A stretch of DNA of 64,000 nt from Aureimonas flava (GTDB taxonomy: Bacteria; Pseudomonadota; Alphaproteobacteria; Rhizobiales; Rhizobiaceae). The DNA is taken from the NCBI RefSeq assembly GCF_003583935.1, contig NZ_QYRN01000001.1, positions 124,001 to 188,000 of the forward strand. Reading direction: 5' to 3'. The notes beneath the pieces were generated by a model, which saw nothing but the letters and a program-made list of their open reading frames with translations, had not been told where the DNA came from and did not search any database. Positions 45,395 through 54,185 of the stretch are shown in pieces; position 1 is the first letter of the stretch, and each line of letters starts with the position of its first letter. Both the position numbers and the translations under genes were made by a program.

Positions 45395-46168
45395 ATGCGC
45401 CTCTACGATCGGACGTTCGCCTCGCGACTGATGCTCGGCACGGCGCTCTATCCTTCTCCCGCGGTCATGCGCGCGGCCATCGCGGCTTCGGGGGCGGAGA
45501 TCGTCACCGTGTCGCTGCGCCGCGAAAGCGCCGGGATGCGGCAGGACGGTCCGGGCTTCTGGGACGAGATCCGCGACCTCGGCGTCTCCTTCCTCCCCAA
45601 TACGGCCGGCTGCCACACGGTGAAGGAAGCCGTGACCACCGCGCAGATGGCGCGCGAACTTCTCGGCACCGATTGGGTCAAGCTCGAGGTGATCGGCCAT
45701 CCCGATACGCTCCAGCCGGACGTGTTCGGGCTGGTCGAGGCGGCGCGCATCCTGTCGGGCGAGGGGTTCAAGGTTCTGCCCTACACGACGGAGGACCTCG
45801 TGGTGGCCGAGCGCCTGCTGGCGGCGGGCTGCGAGGTGCTGATGCCCTGGGGCTCGCCGATCGGCTCGGGGCTGGGGCTCAACAATCGCTACGGCCTGCG
45901 CTCGCTCCGAGCCCGGTTCCCGGACGTGACGCTGATCGTGGACGCGGGGCTCGGCCGCCCGTCCCACGCCGCCGACGCGATGGAGCTCGGCTACGACGGC
46001 GTGCTCCTCAACACGGCGGTGGCGAGCGCCGCCGATCCGGCGGCGATGGCGGGCGCCTTCCGCCTCGCGGTGGAAGCGGGGCGCACGGCCTACGAGGCGG
46101 GCGGTATGGAGCCTCGCGACATGGCCGCGCCCTCGACGCCGGTGTTCGGAATGGCGGTGCTGGCATGA
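45395..46168 (+). CDS. thiG: Thiazole synthase ThiG
   Basis: 257-aa TIM-barrel enzyme building the thiazole phosphate of thiamin from DXP, dehydroglycine and ThiS-thiocarboxylate. It shows [26 protein letters not shown], the Schiff-base lysine in [22 protein letters not shown] and [10 protein letters not shown]. The ATG lies one base after the thiS stop, and the end overlaps thiE by 4 bp. Confidence 0.95.
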   Translation: MRLYDRTFASRLMLGTALYPSPAVMRAAIAASGAEIVTVSLRRESAGMRQDGPGFWDEIRDLGVSFLPNTAGCHTVKEAVTTAQMARELLGTDWVKLEVIGHPDTLQPDVFGLVEAARILSGEGFKVLPYTTEDLVVAERLLAAGCEVLMPWGSPIGSGLGLNNRYGLRSLRARFPDVTLIVDAGLGRPSHAADAMELGYDGVLLNTAVASAADPAAMAGAFRLAVEAGRTAYEAGGMEPRDMAAPSTPVFGMAVLA

Positions 46169-46794
46169 GCGCGCTCGATCCGTTCTACCCGGTTCTTCCC
46201 GATGCGGACTGGATCGAGCGCCTCGTCCCGCTCGGTATCCGGCTGGTGCAGCTTCGAGCCAAGGACATGGCACCGGACGCGCTACGCCGCCAGATCCGCC
46301 GCTCGCGCGAGGCCTGCGCGGCGCATGGATGCGTCCTGGTGGTCAACGACCATTGGCGTTTGGCGATCGAGGAGGGGGCGGCGTTCGTCCACCTCGGGCA
46401 GGAGGACCTTGCCGAGGCCGATCTCGGCGCCATTCGCGGCGCCGGCCTGCGGCTGGGCCTATCCACCCACGACGGGGCCGAACTCGAGGCGGCGCTCGCC
46501 GCCGAACCGGACTACGTCGCGCTCGGGCCCGTCTGGCCGACGGTGCTGAAACAGATGAAGTGGGCACCCCAGACGCCGGCGCGGCTGCGGGACTGGCGCC
46601 GGAGGATCGGCTCGCTTCCGCTCGTCGCCATCGGTGGCATCACGGTGGAACGCCTGCCGGCGGTGTGGGAGGGCGGAGCGGACAGCGCGGCCGTTGTGAC
46701 CGACATCATTCGGCACGAGCGGCCGGAGGCGCGCGTGCGCGAATGGATCGAGGCGACACGCGCGCGACGCACGGCCTCCGTCACCTCCGACTAA
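46165..46794 (+). CDS. thiE: Thiamine-phosphate synthase ThiE
   Basis: 209-aa TIM barrel that joins the thiazole and pyrimidine halves. Landmarks are [50 protein letters not shown] and VAIGGIT with a phosphate-binding [12 protein letters not shown]. It is the last gene of thiOSGE. thiC, thiD and thiM are not in this window. Confidence 0.93.
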   Translation: MSALDPFYPVLPDADWIERLVPLGIRLVQLRAKDMAPDALRRQIRRSREACAAHGCVLVVNDHWRLAIEEGAAFVHLGQEDLAEADLGAIRGAGLRLGLSTHDGAELEAALAAEPDYVALGPVWPTVLKQMKWAPQTPARLRDWRRRIGSLPLVAIGGITVERLPAVWEGGADSAAVVTDIIRHERPEARVREWIEATRARRTASVTSD

Positions 46795-46907
46795 TCACGC
46801 CGACGGAGGGAAATATCGCCAAAGCAATGCGCGCATAGGTTGCATTCTCGCCTGGGTTGCAATTACAATGGGCCGTCATCCGAAGGATAGTGGACAGGAA
46901 ACGACCC

Positions 46908-47624
46908 GTGTCGCTCGCAAAGCCTTTCAACACGCGCCCGCTCTATCAGCAGGTCGCAGACGAGTTCATCGCGCGGATCGTGTCGAAGGCCTGGGCGCCG
47001 GGGCAGGCGATCGAGAACGAGGCCGAGATCGCGCGCTCGTTCGGCATCAGCCTGGGCACCGTGCGAAAGGCGTTCGACATCCTCACCGCGCACAACCTTC
47101 TTGAGCGCCACCAGGGCAAGGGCACGGTGGTGGCCGACTTCGAGGGCGGCAAGATGCGGAGCCGGTTCTCCAACATCTTCGACCGCTCGGGCAACCGGGT
47201 CTCGGGCGAGGTGTCCGTGTCCAAGGTCGTGCTCGGCACCGCGCCGCCCGAGGCGGCCGAGACGCTCGGCGTCAACGGGCGGACGCCGGTCCTTCAGTTC
47301 GAGCGGCGCCGGACCCATCTCGGGCGCCTGTTCATGACGGAGGAGGTGTTCCTGCGCGTCGGCGCCACCGCCAAGACCATGTCGCAAGAGGCGTTGGAAG
47401 GCGTGGCGACCGCCCGCTGGACCGGGCAGGACCTCGCCACCCACAAGCGCGAGCGGGCCACTGCCGAGCCCGCGACGGCGGCCGACAAGCGCAACTTCAA
47501 GTTGACGGGCGACGCGGCCGTTCTGCGGTTGCAGCGGATCATCTCGTCCTACCAGGACCGGCCGCTGGAACTGCGCATCGGCCGCTGCCATCTCGGCGGC
47601 GATCTCGTCTACGCCACGAGCTGA
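46908..47624 (+). CDS. GntR-family regulator with UTRA domain
   Basis: 238-aa regulator of the HutC subgroup. The winged HTH (about residues 8-75) has LYQQVADEFIARI and EIARSFGISLGTVRKAFDILTAHNLLERHQGKGT; the UTRA effector domain (about 90-235) has VLQFERRRTHLGRLFMTEEVFLR and VLRLQRIISSYQDRPLELR. I chose the GTG at 46908 with AGGAA upstream over a more upstream frame. Two GGTTGCA direct repeats (46838-46844 and 46855-46861) lie before it and could be its own operator. The target is unknown. Confidence 0.86.
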   Translation: MSLAKPFNTRPLYQQVADEFIARIVSKAWAPGQAIENEAEIARSFGISLGTVRKAFDILTAHNLLERHQGKGTVVADFEGGKMRSRFSNIFDRSGNRVSGEVSVSKVVLGTAPPEAAETLGVNGRTPVLQFERRRTHLGRLFMTEEVFLRVGATAKTMSQEALEGVATARWTGQDLATHKRERATAEPATAADKRNFKLTGDAAVLRLQRIISSYQDRPLELRIGRCHLGGDLVYATS

Positions 47625-47726
47625 GCCAAAGGGACGCGGAACCCGCAAGGCTCGCCAGCGCCTTAATTTTCCCTTAACGGTCGAGGCGCGGCAGTCCGGT
47701 CCGCGCGTCGATCGTCGGGGAACCGC

Positions 47727-49013
47727 ATGGCCGCCTCTCATTCCTACACGCTGCGCGGCCAGGTCGCCCGGCTGGAGCTGACCACCCGCATGACGCTGGC
47801 GATCCTGGCGACCGCGAGCGGCATCTTCACCTATCTCGGCGTCCGCGAACTCCTGGACGGCGACGCCACCACCGTCTTCTTCGGCGCCGTCATCTATTCC
47901 GTCTCCGTCTCGGTCGGCATCTACGCCTTCTGGTCCTACCTGATCCGCATCATGCCGCATGTGCGCCGCCCGTCCGGCCGCCGCATGCTCTATCTCGCGA
48001 TGGCGATCGGCTGCTGCATGATCATGGCCATGTCGGCCTGGCTCAACGCCTCGGCGCTGGCGGGCGCGGCCGCGCTCGAGCAGCACATGTCGATCACCAC
48101 GGAGGAGTACCAGAGCAAGCTGAACGAAGCGCACGAGAACGCGCTGGCCGCGCAGAGCCTGCTGCCCGACATCCAGCTCGCCGCCCAGCGGTTCGCCCGC
48201 CTGTCGGACGAAGAGCGTTCGTCCGGCGCGCTCACCGGCACGTCGGGTTCCGGCACCGTGGTCCAGCTCCTCAGCCAGATGTCGACGCAGCTCGTCAACC
48301 TCGCCCAGGAGATCGAGGCCTCGCGCGACGACGTGAGCGCCCTGTTCCGGGAAGGCGGTGAGCGTCTCGGCGAGATGCGACGGCTGGTGGCCGCCGACGG
48401 CAGCGTGAAGGAGCGCGGGACCGACTACGCCACGCAGGCGACGGAACTCGCCGGCGTGATCGGCTCGCTCCAGCAGACCTCGGTCGCACCGGCGGTGAAG
48501 CGCGCGGCCGAAGACCTCGGGCGCACCTTCATCGCGCCGGCCGCGGACGGCAGCACAGCAGGGCTTCAGGACCGGCAGACCGCCGTGGTCGGGCAGGTGG
48601 AGACGGCCGTGCGCCAGCAGAGCGTCGCGCTGGCCGGCGCGGCCGACGCGATCCTTGAGAGGCCGCGCGTCGAGACCGTCCGCTTCACGCCGCTTTCGGC
48701 CCCCGACGCAGTGGTCAAGTACGCCCGCGACTTCCTGCCGTCCTGGGCCGGGGCGATCGCGATCGATCTCCTGCCGGCGGTCCTCGTGTTCATCCTGTGC
48801 ATCGTGCAGGACCAGATCCGCCGCGAGGAAGGGGAGGAGGATGCCGAGATCGGCGACATGAGCGCGGTGGACATGATGCGCGCGATGCGCATCCAGCGCC
48901 GTCTGATGGCCGAGGTCGGGTCGGGCGCGGTGGAGGCGCCCCCCGTGGACCCAGCGGACGACATCGTGCAGCAGAACGCGCCGGGGGGATTCCCCAAGGC
49001 GGCGAGGCTCTAG
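47727..49013 (+). CDS. Four-helix membrane protein with large periplasmic domain, function unknown
   Basis: 428-aa protein I do not recognise. Three hydrophobic segments near the N-terminus (about 22-42, 50-72, 86-108) are followed by a polar, Gln/Glu/Ala-rich, helix-predicted stretch of about 230 residues with coiled-coil character (QLVNLAQEIEASRDDVSALF, QTAVVGQVETAVRQQSVALAG). A fourth helix (about 342-363, AIAIDLLPAVLVFILCIV) precedes a charged 65-residue tail. The tail starts with RREEGEEDAEIGDMSAVDMMRAMR in two short runs. The large loop should be periplasmic. A ClpP-fold membrane-anchored protein starts 6 bp later, so the two probably act together. Confidence 0.75.
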   Translation: MAASHSYTLRGQVARLELTTRMTLAILATASGIFTYLGVRELLDGDATTVFFGAVIYSVSVSVGIYAFWSYLIRIMPHVRRPSGRRMLYLAMAIGCCMIMAMSAWLNASALAGAAALEQHMSITTEEYQSKLNEAHENALAAQSLLPDIQLAAQRFARLSDEERSSGALTGTSGSGTVVQLLSQMSTQLVNLAQEIEASRDDVSALFREGGERLGEMRRLVAADGSVKERGTDYATQATELAGVIGSLQQTSVAPAVKRAAEDLGRTFIAPAADGSTAGLQDRQTAVVGQVETAVRQQSVALAGAADAILERPRVETVRFTPLSAPDAVVKYARDFLPSWAGAIAIDLLPAVLVFILCIVQDQIRREEGEEDAEIGDMSAVDMMRAMRIQRRLMAEVGSGAVEAPPVDPADDIVQQNAPGGFPKAARL

Positions 49014-49019
49014 GCCGCC

Positions 49020-49871
49020 GTGAGCGATTTTCAGGCCTCGCCCGGTTGGCTGGAGCGGCGGCTTCTGTCGCTCCCGGACGGCGCCGTGCTGCGCATGGTG
49101 TTCCTCGGCGTGCTCGCCATGGGCGCTTCCATGCTGGCGCAGGACGTGCTCGATGTCGCCGGCGAAGCCGGAGACCGCGAGCGGGTCACGCGCACCGAGC
49201 CCCTGCGTCTGCCCCAGCCGCAGCCGGGCGACCAGATTCGGCCCTACCTCCCGCGCGCCGCGCCCGTCGGTCCCGACCGCGGTGAGCCCGTCCTGCCGGG
49301 CTATCCCGAAGTGGCGCCGAGCGAGGGAATGGCGCGTGCCATGTCCTTCCATCTCGGCGAAGGCGGCGTCGCCTCCGCGGTCGGACGCATCGACGCCGGC
49401 ACGGCGGAGGCCTTTCGGCATTTCCTGGAAGACGACGGCGAGGACGTGCGGCGGATCGTGCTCCATTCGCCTGGCGGATCGGTGCGCGACGCGATCGCCA
49501 TGTCGCGCCTGATCCGCGAGCGGGCGCTGGAAACCGAGGTTCCGGCGGACGGATATTGCGCCTCGGCCTGTCCGCTGGTTCTGGCGGGCGGCGTGCGCCG
49601 CTCGGCCGGCGAGGCCTCGTGGGTCGGCGTCCATCAGGTCTACGCCCTGCCGGGGGCAGAGCGGAAGGGCACCCGCGATCTCGACAGTTCGGTGGCGCAG
49701 ATCCAGACGACCATCGCCGAATGCCAGAGCCTCCTCGTCGACATGGGGGTCGATCCCCGTCTCTGGATCCATGCGATGCAGACGCCGGCGAACGAACTCT
49801 ACGTCCTCACGCCCGACGAGCTCCGCGATCTCCGTCTGGTCGGCGAAGCCGAGGGCGAGCCTGCGGCCTGA
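49020..49871 (+). CDS. Membrane-anchored ClpP/crotonase-fold protein
   Basis: 283-aa protein with one N-terminal membrane segment (about residues 22-42), a proline-rich linker (about 60-100) and a ClpP/crotonase-type domain (about 105-270). The oxyanion-type loop is LHSPGGSVRDAI (about 148-159), the candidate nucleophile is Ser182 in YCASACPLVLAGG, and His205 in WVGVHQVYALPG could complete the active site. It resembles conserved alphaproteobacterial periplasmic proteins with SppA/ClpP-like folds. The GTG at 49020 is 6 bp after the membrane-protein gene. A protease is plausible, not shown. Confidence 0.8.
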   Translation: MSDFQASPGWLERRLLSLPDGAVLRMVFLGVLAMGASMLAQDVLDVAGEAGDRERVTRTEPLRLPQPQPGDQIRPYLPRAAPVGPDRGEPVLPGYPEVAPSEGMARAMSFHLGEGGVASAVGRIDAGTAEAFRHFLEDDGEDVRRIVLHSPGGSVRDAIAMSRLIRERALETEVPADGYCASACPLVLAGGVRRSAGEASWVGVHQVYALPGAERKGTRDLDSSVAQIQTTIAECQSLLVDMGVDPRLWIHAMQTPANELYVLTPDELRDLRLVGEAEGEPAA

Positions 49872-49877
49872 CCCGCG

Positions 49878-50861
49878 TCAGTCGGGTTCCACGGCGGGGG
49901 CGGCGGCCGGCACGCGGTCGAGATGCCGCCGCAGGAAGCTTTCCAGCGCGCGCATGGCTTGGCCGCGATAGGGCTCGATCTCGTTCAGCGTCTCGTGCCG
50001 GGCCCCTTGCACGATCTCGCACTCCACCTCCCGCGATCCCGCTTCCCGAAGTCGCTCCGCCAGGCGGACGACCTCGGCACCGCATTGGGTGGCCAGGTCC
50101 TGCGAGCCGCCGAAGCAATGGATGGGCAGGTCGTGCGGGATCTGGGAAAGCGCCTCGTGGTTGGCGTTCTCGCGGGCGAGCTGCACGATGTCCTGCGCGA
50201 GCGACACGGTGGGCGTCCAGCCGCAGAGCGGATCGGCGATGTAGGCGTCCACCACGTCCGGGTCGTGGCTGAGCCAGTCTACGTCGGTGCGCCGGTTCGC
50301 GATCCGCTTCGCCCAGGCATCCGTCGTGGCCCTGGCGAAAGCCTGGCTCGCGACGTCCGACCCCTTGAGCATCTTCTCCACCCGCAGCGAAGCGACGCCG
50401 AGCCGCTCCTGCCAGCCGAAGCGGAGTCCGGCGTTCCAGACGAGGCAGCCGGAAAGGCCGCCGGCGAAGCGCCGTGCGTAGTGCAGGGCGATCGCGCCGC
50501 CCATCGAATGGCCGAGCACGAAGAGCGGCAGGCCGGGGTGTTCCCGCTGGGCGAGCTCGCGCACGGCCTGGCAGTCGCGCACCACCTTGCGAAGGCCGTT
50601 CCGCGAGCCGAAACGACGCAGCGGAGCATCCTGCGCCGTGGTGGAGCCATGGCCCCTGTGATCGTGCGCGTAGGTGGCGAAGCCGAGGGTGCCGAGTTCG
50701 CCCATCAGCCGATCGTAACGCGCGCTGTGCTCGGCCAGTCCGTGGAACACCAGCACCACGGCCTCGGGCGCCGTGTCGGGATTGCGGGCGCGCACGGTCA
50801 GCGCGGCGCCGGTCGGGCTGTCGAGCACGAAACGGCGACGGGGTTCCAGGGAAGGCGGCAT
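49878..50861 (-). CDS. Alpha/beta hydrolase, lysophospholipase/monoacylglycerol-lipase-like
   Basis: 327-aa serine hydrolase of the PldB/MGLL type. It has the oxyanion motif FHGLAEHSARYD, HDHRGHGST, the nucleophile Ser119 in GHSMGGAIA and the catalytic His in GARHETLNE near the end. It probably cleaves lysophospholipids or monoacylglycerols; no secretion signal is visible, so the location is cytoplasmic or membrane-associated. It is convergent with the ClpP-fold gene with only 6 bp between stops. Confidence 0.88.
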   Translation of the reverse strand: MPPSLEPRRRFVLDSPTGAALTVRARNPDTAPEAVVLVFHGLAEHSARYDRLMGELGTLGFATYAHDHRGHGSTTAQDAPLRRFGSRNGLRKVVRDCQAVRELAQREHPGLPLFVLGHSMGGAIALHYARRFAGGLSGCLVWNAGLRFGWQERLGVASLRVEKMLKGSDVASQAFARATTDAWAKRIANRRTDVDWLSHDPDVVDAYIADPLCGWTPTVSLAQDIVQLARENANHEALSQIPHDLPIHCFGGSQDLATQCGAEVVRLAERLREAGSREVECEIVQGARHETLNEIEPYRGQAMRALESFLRRHLDRVPAAAPAVEPD

Positions 50862-50925
50862 GGGAGGGATTGCTCAGGCCAGAACGGTATGGGACAGGGC
50901 GTAGCTCATGAAGGGAGCACGGGAT

Positions 50926-51933
50926 ATGTCTCGCGCAACAGCCTTAGCCTCGATCGCGCTCGCGATCACGTTACTCGCGCTCGCACCTGTGGCCGCGAGG
51001 GCACAGGTTCCGATGGTGGGCGTGTTCGTGGCGGAGGCGAGCTGCTTCGCGACGCCGGCGATCCGCCTGGAGGACAACCCCGGCCGAATCGTCACCGAAC
51101 CCGGCCGCTCCTATGACCTCGTGGGCCGCAACGCATCGCCCGGCAGCCATTATCTGATCCTCGTTCCGGGCGCCGAGCCCGAGCGGCGCTGGGTCGCCTT
51201 CGGTTGCGGCCGTATCGAGGACGACAGCCAGTCCGCCGACGTCGGGTCGAGACCGACGCCCGGAGGCTCGCAGGTTCGGGAGGCGCGAGACAGCTACGTT
51301 CTGGCGGCGAGTTGGCAGCCGGCCTTCTGCGAGACGCGGCCTTCTGTGCGCGAATGCCGCGACGGCGGCGCGGCGGGCAAGGGCTTCTCGCTGCACGGCC
51401 TGTGGCCGCAGCCGCGCGGCCGCGAATATTGCGGGGTGCCGGAGGCCGTGCGCCGCATCGACGAGCGCGGGGACTGGCGCGACCTGCCCGATCACGGAGC
51501 GTCCCCCGCGACGCGGCGCGCGCTCGCCGAGGTGATGCCCGGGGTCCAGTCGGGGCTCGACCGGCACGAATGGTGGGTTCACGGCACCTGCTTCCGTGGC
51601 GATGCGGAGGCCTATTTCGCGCAGTCCATCCGCCTCCTGTCCGAACTCAACCGCTCGTCGGTGCGTCGGCTGTTCGACGCGTCGATCGGCGAGGTCGTGA
51701 CGGCCGACGCCGTGCGCGCGAGCTTCGAGGCGGCGTTCGGCCGGGGGGCGGGCCGCCGGGTGGCGGTGGAATGCGCGGCCGATGCGCAAGGCGAGCCGAT
51801 GATCCGCGAGTTGCGCATCGCGCTGGCCGGCGATCTGGCGGCGAACACGTCGCTGGCCGAGCTCGTGCGCGCGGGCGAGCCGGGCGGCCGGGGTTGCCCT
51901 CGCGGCCGGGTGGACGCACCGGGCTTCGACTGA
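50926..51933 (+). CDS. Secreted ribonuclease T2 with N-terminal extension
   Basis: 335-aa RNase T2. It has a signal peptide (ASIALAITLLALAPVAARA, about residues 8-26), a 90-residue extra domain, then the nuclease. CAS I is FSLHGLWPQ (His157) and CAS II is HEWWVHGTC (His214, Glu215, His219). Several cysteines (for example C135, C144, C169, C222) fit periplasmic disulfides. It degrades RNA in the periplasm or outside. The ATG at 50926 has GGGAG upstream and places the signal peptide at the start; the upstream ATG at 50908 does not. Confidence 0.9.
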   Translation: MSRATALASIALAITLLALAPVAARAQVPMVGVFVAEASCFATPAIRLEDNPGRIVTEPGRSYDLVGRNASPGSHYLILVPGAEPERRWVAFGCGRIEDDSQSADVGSRPTPGGSQVREARDSYVLAASWQPAFCETRPSVRECRDGGAAGKGFSLHGLWPQPRGREYCGVPEAVRRIDERGDWRDLPDHGASPATRRALAEVMPGVQSGLDRHEWWVHGTCFRGDAEAYFAQSIRLLSELNRSSVRRLFDASIGEVVTADAVRASFEAAFGRGAGRRVAVECAADAQGEPMIRELRIALAGDLAANTSLAELVRAGEPGGRGCPRGRVDAPGFD

Positions 51934-51941
51934 GCGGTGCC

Positions 51942-52238
51942 TCAGGCGCGGTCGGGCACCTCGTAGTCCGCCGAATAGCGGATTTCCCGCAGAGGCCGAA
52001 CACGGCTCGTGGAGGCGTCGTAGATCGGATCCGCCTTGTAGGCCGCGAGCGCCGCGCGGTCGCGGAACTCGGCGTAGACGACAAGATCCACGTCGTTGCC
52101 CATCGGATCCACGCGCGCATTCTCGACCACCTCGAAATGATCGTGGTGCGCGATGGCGGAGAGGGTCTGAAGCCCTTCCTTGATGGCCGGCAGGTCGGCC
52201 TTGTCCCGGGCGCTGAAGAAGACGATGTGGCGGATCAT
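51942..52238 (-). CDS. Dabb-domain (stress-responsive alpha/beta barrel) protein
   Basis: 98-aa single-domain ferredoxin-like protein of the Dabb family. It starts MIRHIVFFSARDKAD and has HFEVVENARVDPMGNDVDLVVYAEFRDRAALAAY in two conserved pieces. The family is dimeric and of uncertain function in bacteria. The ATG at 52238 follows AGGGGACC. It is convergent with RNase T2, 8 bp between stops. Confidence 0.85.
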   Translation of the reverse strand: MIRHIVFFSARDKADLPAIKEGLQTLSAIAHHDHFEVVENARVDPMGNDVDLVVYAEFRDRAALAAYKADPIYDASTSRVRPLREIRYSADYEVPDRA

Positions 52239-52407
52239 GGGTCGGTCCCCTGCTGGCTCGGCCACCGCGTCTTCCGCCGCACGGGTCGGGAGGTCAAGCC
52301 GGCGCGGGCCGGCGCGAAATTCTCGGGGCTTTGTTGCTCATCGTCGGCGCATGCCTTACCTGTGCGCCAACTCATCCTGCATCGACCAACCCGGAGACGC
52401 GCGCGCG

Positions 52408-54057
52408 ATGGCTCGCCAGTTCATCTACCATATGGCCGGACTCACCAAGGCCTACGGCACCAAGAAGGTTCTGGAGAACATCCACCTGTCCTTCTACCCG
52501 GATGCCAAGATCGGCATCCTCGGCCCGAACGGCGCCGGCAAGTCGACCCTGCTCAAGATCATGGCCGGCACCGACAAGGAGTTCACCGGCGAGGCCTGGG
52601 CTGCCGAGGGTGCGACGGTCGGCTATCTGCCGCAGGAGCCGCGGCTCGACGAATCGAAGACCGTGTTCGAGAACGTGATGGAGGGCGTGGCCGACAAGCA
52701 GGCCATCCTCGACCGCTACAACGAACTGATGATGAACTACTCGGACGAGACGGCCGAGGAGGGCGCCAAGCTCCAGGACCAGATCGACAGCCAGAACCTC
52801 TGGGACCTGGAGAGCCAGGTCGAGATGGCGATGGACGCGCTGCGCTGCCCGCCGGGCGACGCGCAGGTCGGGCCGCTCTCGGGCGGCGAGAAGCGCCGCG
52901 TGGCGCTGTGCAAGCTGCTCCTGTCCAAGCCGGACATCCTGCTCCTGGACGAGCCCACCAACCATCTCGACGCCGAGACGATCTCCTGGCTCGAGAAGCA
53001 CTTGCGCGAATACGAGGGCGCGGTGCTGATGATCACGCACGATCGCTACTTCCTCGACAACGTCACTGGCTGGATCCTGGAGCTCGATCGCGGCCGCGGC
53101 GTGCCCTACGAGGGCAACTACTCGACCTACCTGGAGAAGAAGTCCAAGCGCATGGCGCAGGAGGGCCGCGAGGAGGACGCGCGCATGCGTGCCCTTTCGC
53201 GCGAGCGCGAATGGATGGGGCAGGGCGCCAAGGCCCGCCAGACCAAGTCCAAGGCGCGCATCAAGGCCTACCACGAACTGGTCGAGCTCGCGGAGAACCG
53301 CAAGCCTGCCGACGGCAAGATCGTCATCCCCACCGGCGAGCGCCTCGGCAACCGGGTGATCGAGGTCGAGGGCATCACCAAGAGCTACGGCGACCGGGTG
53401 CTGATCGAGAACCTGTCGTTCAAGCTGCCGCCGGGCGGCATCGTGGGTGTCATCGGGCCGAACGGCGCCGGCAAGTCCACCCTGTTCAAGATGCTGACGG
53501 GCCAGGAACAGCCCGATGCCGGCGACATCAAGATCGGCGAGACCGTCGATCTCGGCTATGTCGACCAGAGCCGCGACCACCTGGATCCCGACAAGAACGT
53601 CTGGGAGGAGGTGACCGGCGCCGTCGACATCATGAAGCTCGGCAAGTACGAGATGAACAGCCGGGCCTATGTCGGCAACTTCAACTTCAAGGGACCGGAC
53701 CAGCAGCAGAAGGTCGGCACCCTTTCGGGCGGCCAGCGCAACCGCGTCCACCTCGCCAAGATGCTGAAGACCGGCTCGAACGTCATCCTCCTCGACGAGC
53801 CGACCAACGACCTCGACACCGAGACGCTGGCCGCGCTGGAGGACGCGCTGGAGGAATACGCCGGCTGCGCCGTGGTCATCAGCCACGATCGCATGTTCCT
53901 CGACCGGCTCGCGACGCACATCCTGGCCTTCGAGGGCGACAGCCACGTCGAATGGTTCGAGGGCAACTTCGAGGACTACGAGCAGGACAAGATCCGTCGT
54001 CTCGGACCCGAAAGCGTCAACCCCAAGCGGCCGACCTACAAGCGACTGACGCGCTGA
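52408..54057 (+). CDS. ettA: Energy-dependent translational throttle protein EttA (ABC-F)
   Basis: 549-aa soluble ABC-F protein with two ABC domains. The first has Walker A GPNGAGKST near residue 45, LSGGEKRRVALC and LLDEPTNHLD; the second has [21 protein letters not shown] and LLDEPTNDLD. The linker (about 245-300) holds the P-site tRNA-interaction motif. It binds the ribosomal E site and gates the first peptide bonds according to ADP/ATP level. The length and N-terminus (ARQFIYHMAGLTKAYGTKKVL, part of it) fit EttA. A single gene. Confidence 0.95.
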   Translation: MARQFIYHMAGLTKAYGTKKVLENIHLSFYPDAKIGILGPNGAGKSTLLKIMAGTDKEFTGEAWAAEGATVGYLPQEPRLDESKTVFENVMEGVADKQAILDRYNELMMNYSDETAEEGAKLQDQIDSQNLWDLESQVEMAMDALRCPPGDAQVGPLSGGEKRRVALCKLLLSKPDILLLDEPTNHLDAETISWLEKHLREYEGAVLMITHDRYFLDNVTGWILELDRGRGVPYEGNYSTYLEKKSKRMAQEGREEDARMRALSREREWMGQGAKARQTKSKARIKAYHELVELAENRKPADGKIVIPTGERLGNRVIEVEGITKSYGDRVLIENLSFKLPPGGIVGVIGPNGAGKSTLFKMLTGQEQPDAGDIKIGETVDLGYVDQSRDHLDPDKNVWEEVTGAVDIMKLGKYEMNSRAYVGNFNFKGPDQQQKVGTLSGGQRNRVHLAKMLKTGSNVILLDEPTNDLDTETLAALEDALEEYAGCAVVISHDRMFLDRLATHILAFEGDSHVEWFEGNFEDYEQDKIRRLGPESVNPKRPTYKRLTR

Positions 54058-54068
54058 GGCGCGCGCGG

Positions 54069-54090
54069 CGCGCGGGCATCTTCCCGCGCG
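54069..54090 (+). terminator. Hairpin after ettA
   Basis: A perfect 8-bp stem CGCGCGGG/CCCGCGCG (54069-54076 with 54083-54090) with loop CATCTT lies 11 bp after the ettA stop. No T-run follows. Confidence 0.5.
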
Positions 54091-54185
54091 TCGCCCCCTC
54101 CCTATCTGGGGAGGTGCTTCGGATCCCGATCCGCGACGTCGCGGCGGGATGGGGTTGGCAACGGCGCCGCTGCGAGACGCTTCAC

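Noticed and set aside
46863-49772. A 969-codon open frame on the minus strand opposite the GntR, membrane-protein and ClpP-fold genes
   Set aside because: His/Arg/Gly/Asp-rich composition with no domain pattern; it is the antisense shadow of high third-position G/C in the plus-strand genes.
54069-54120. Possible repeat element or REP-like sequence after ettA
   Set aside because: Only one GC-rich hairpin is seen; no second copy of the same sequence was noticed in the window.
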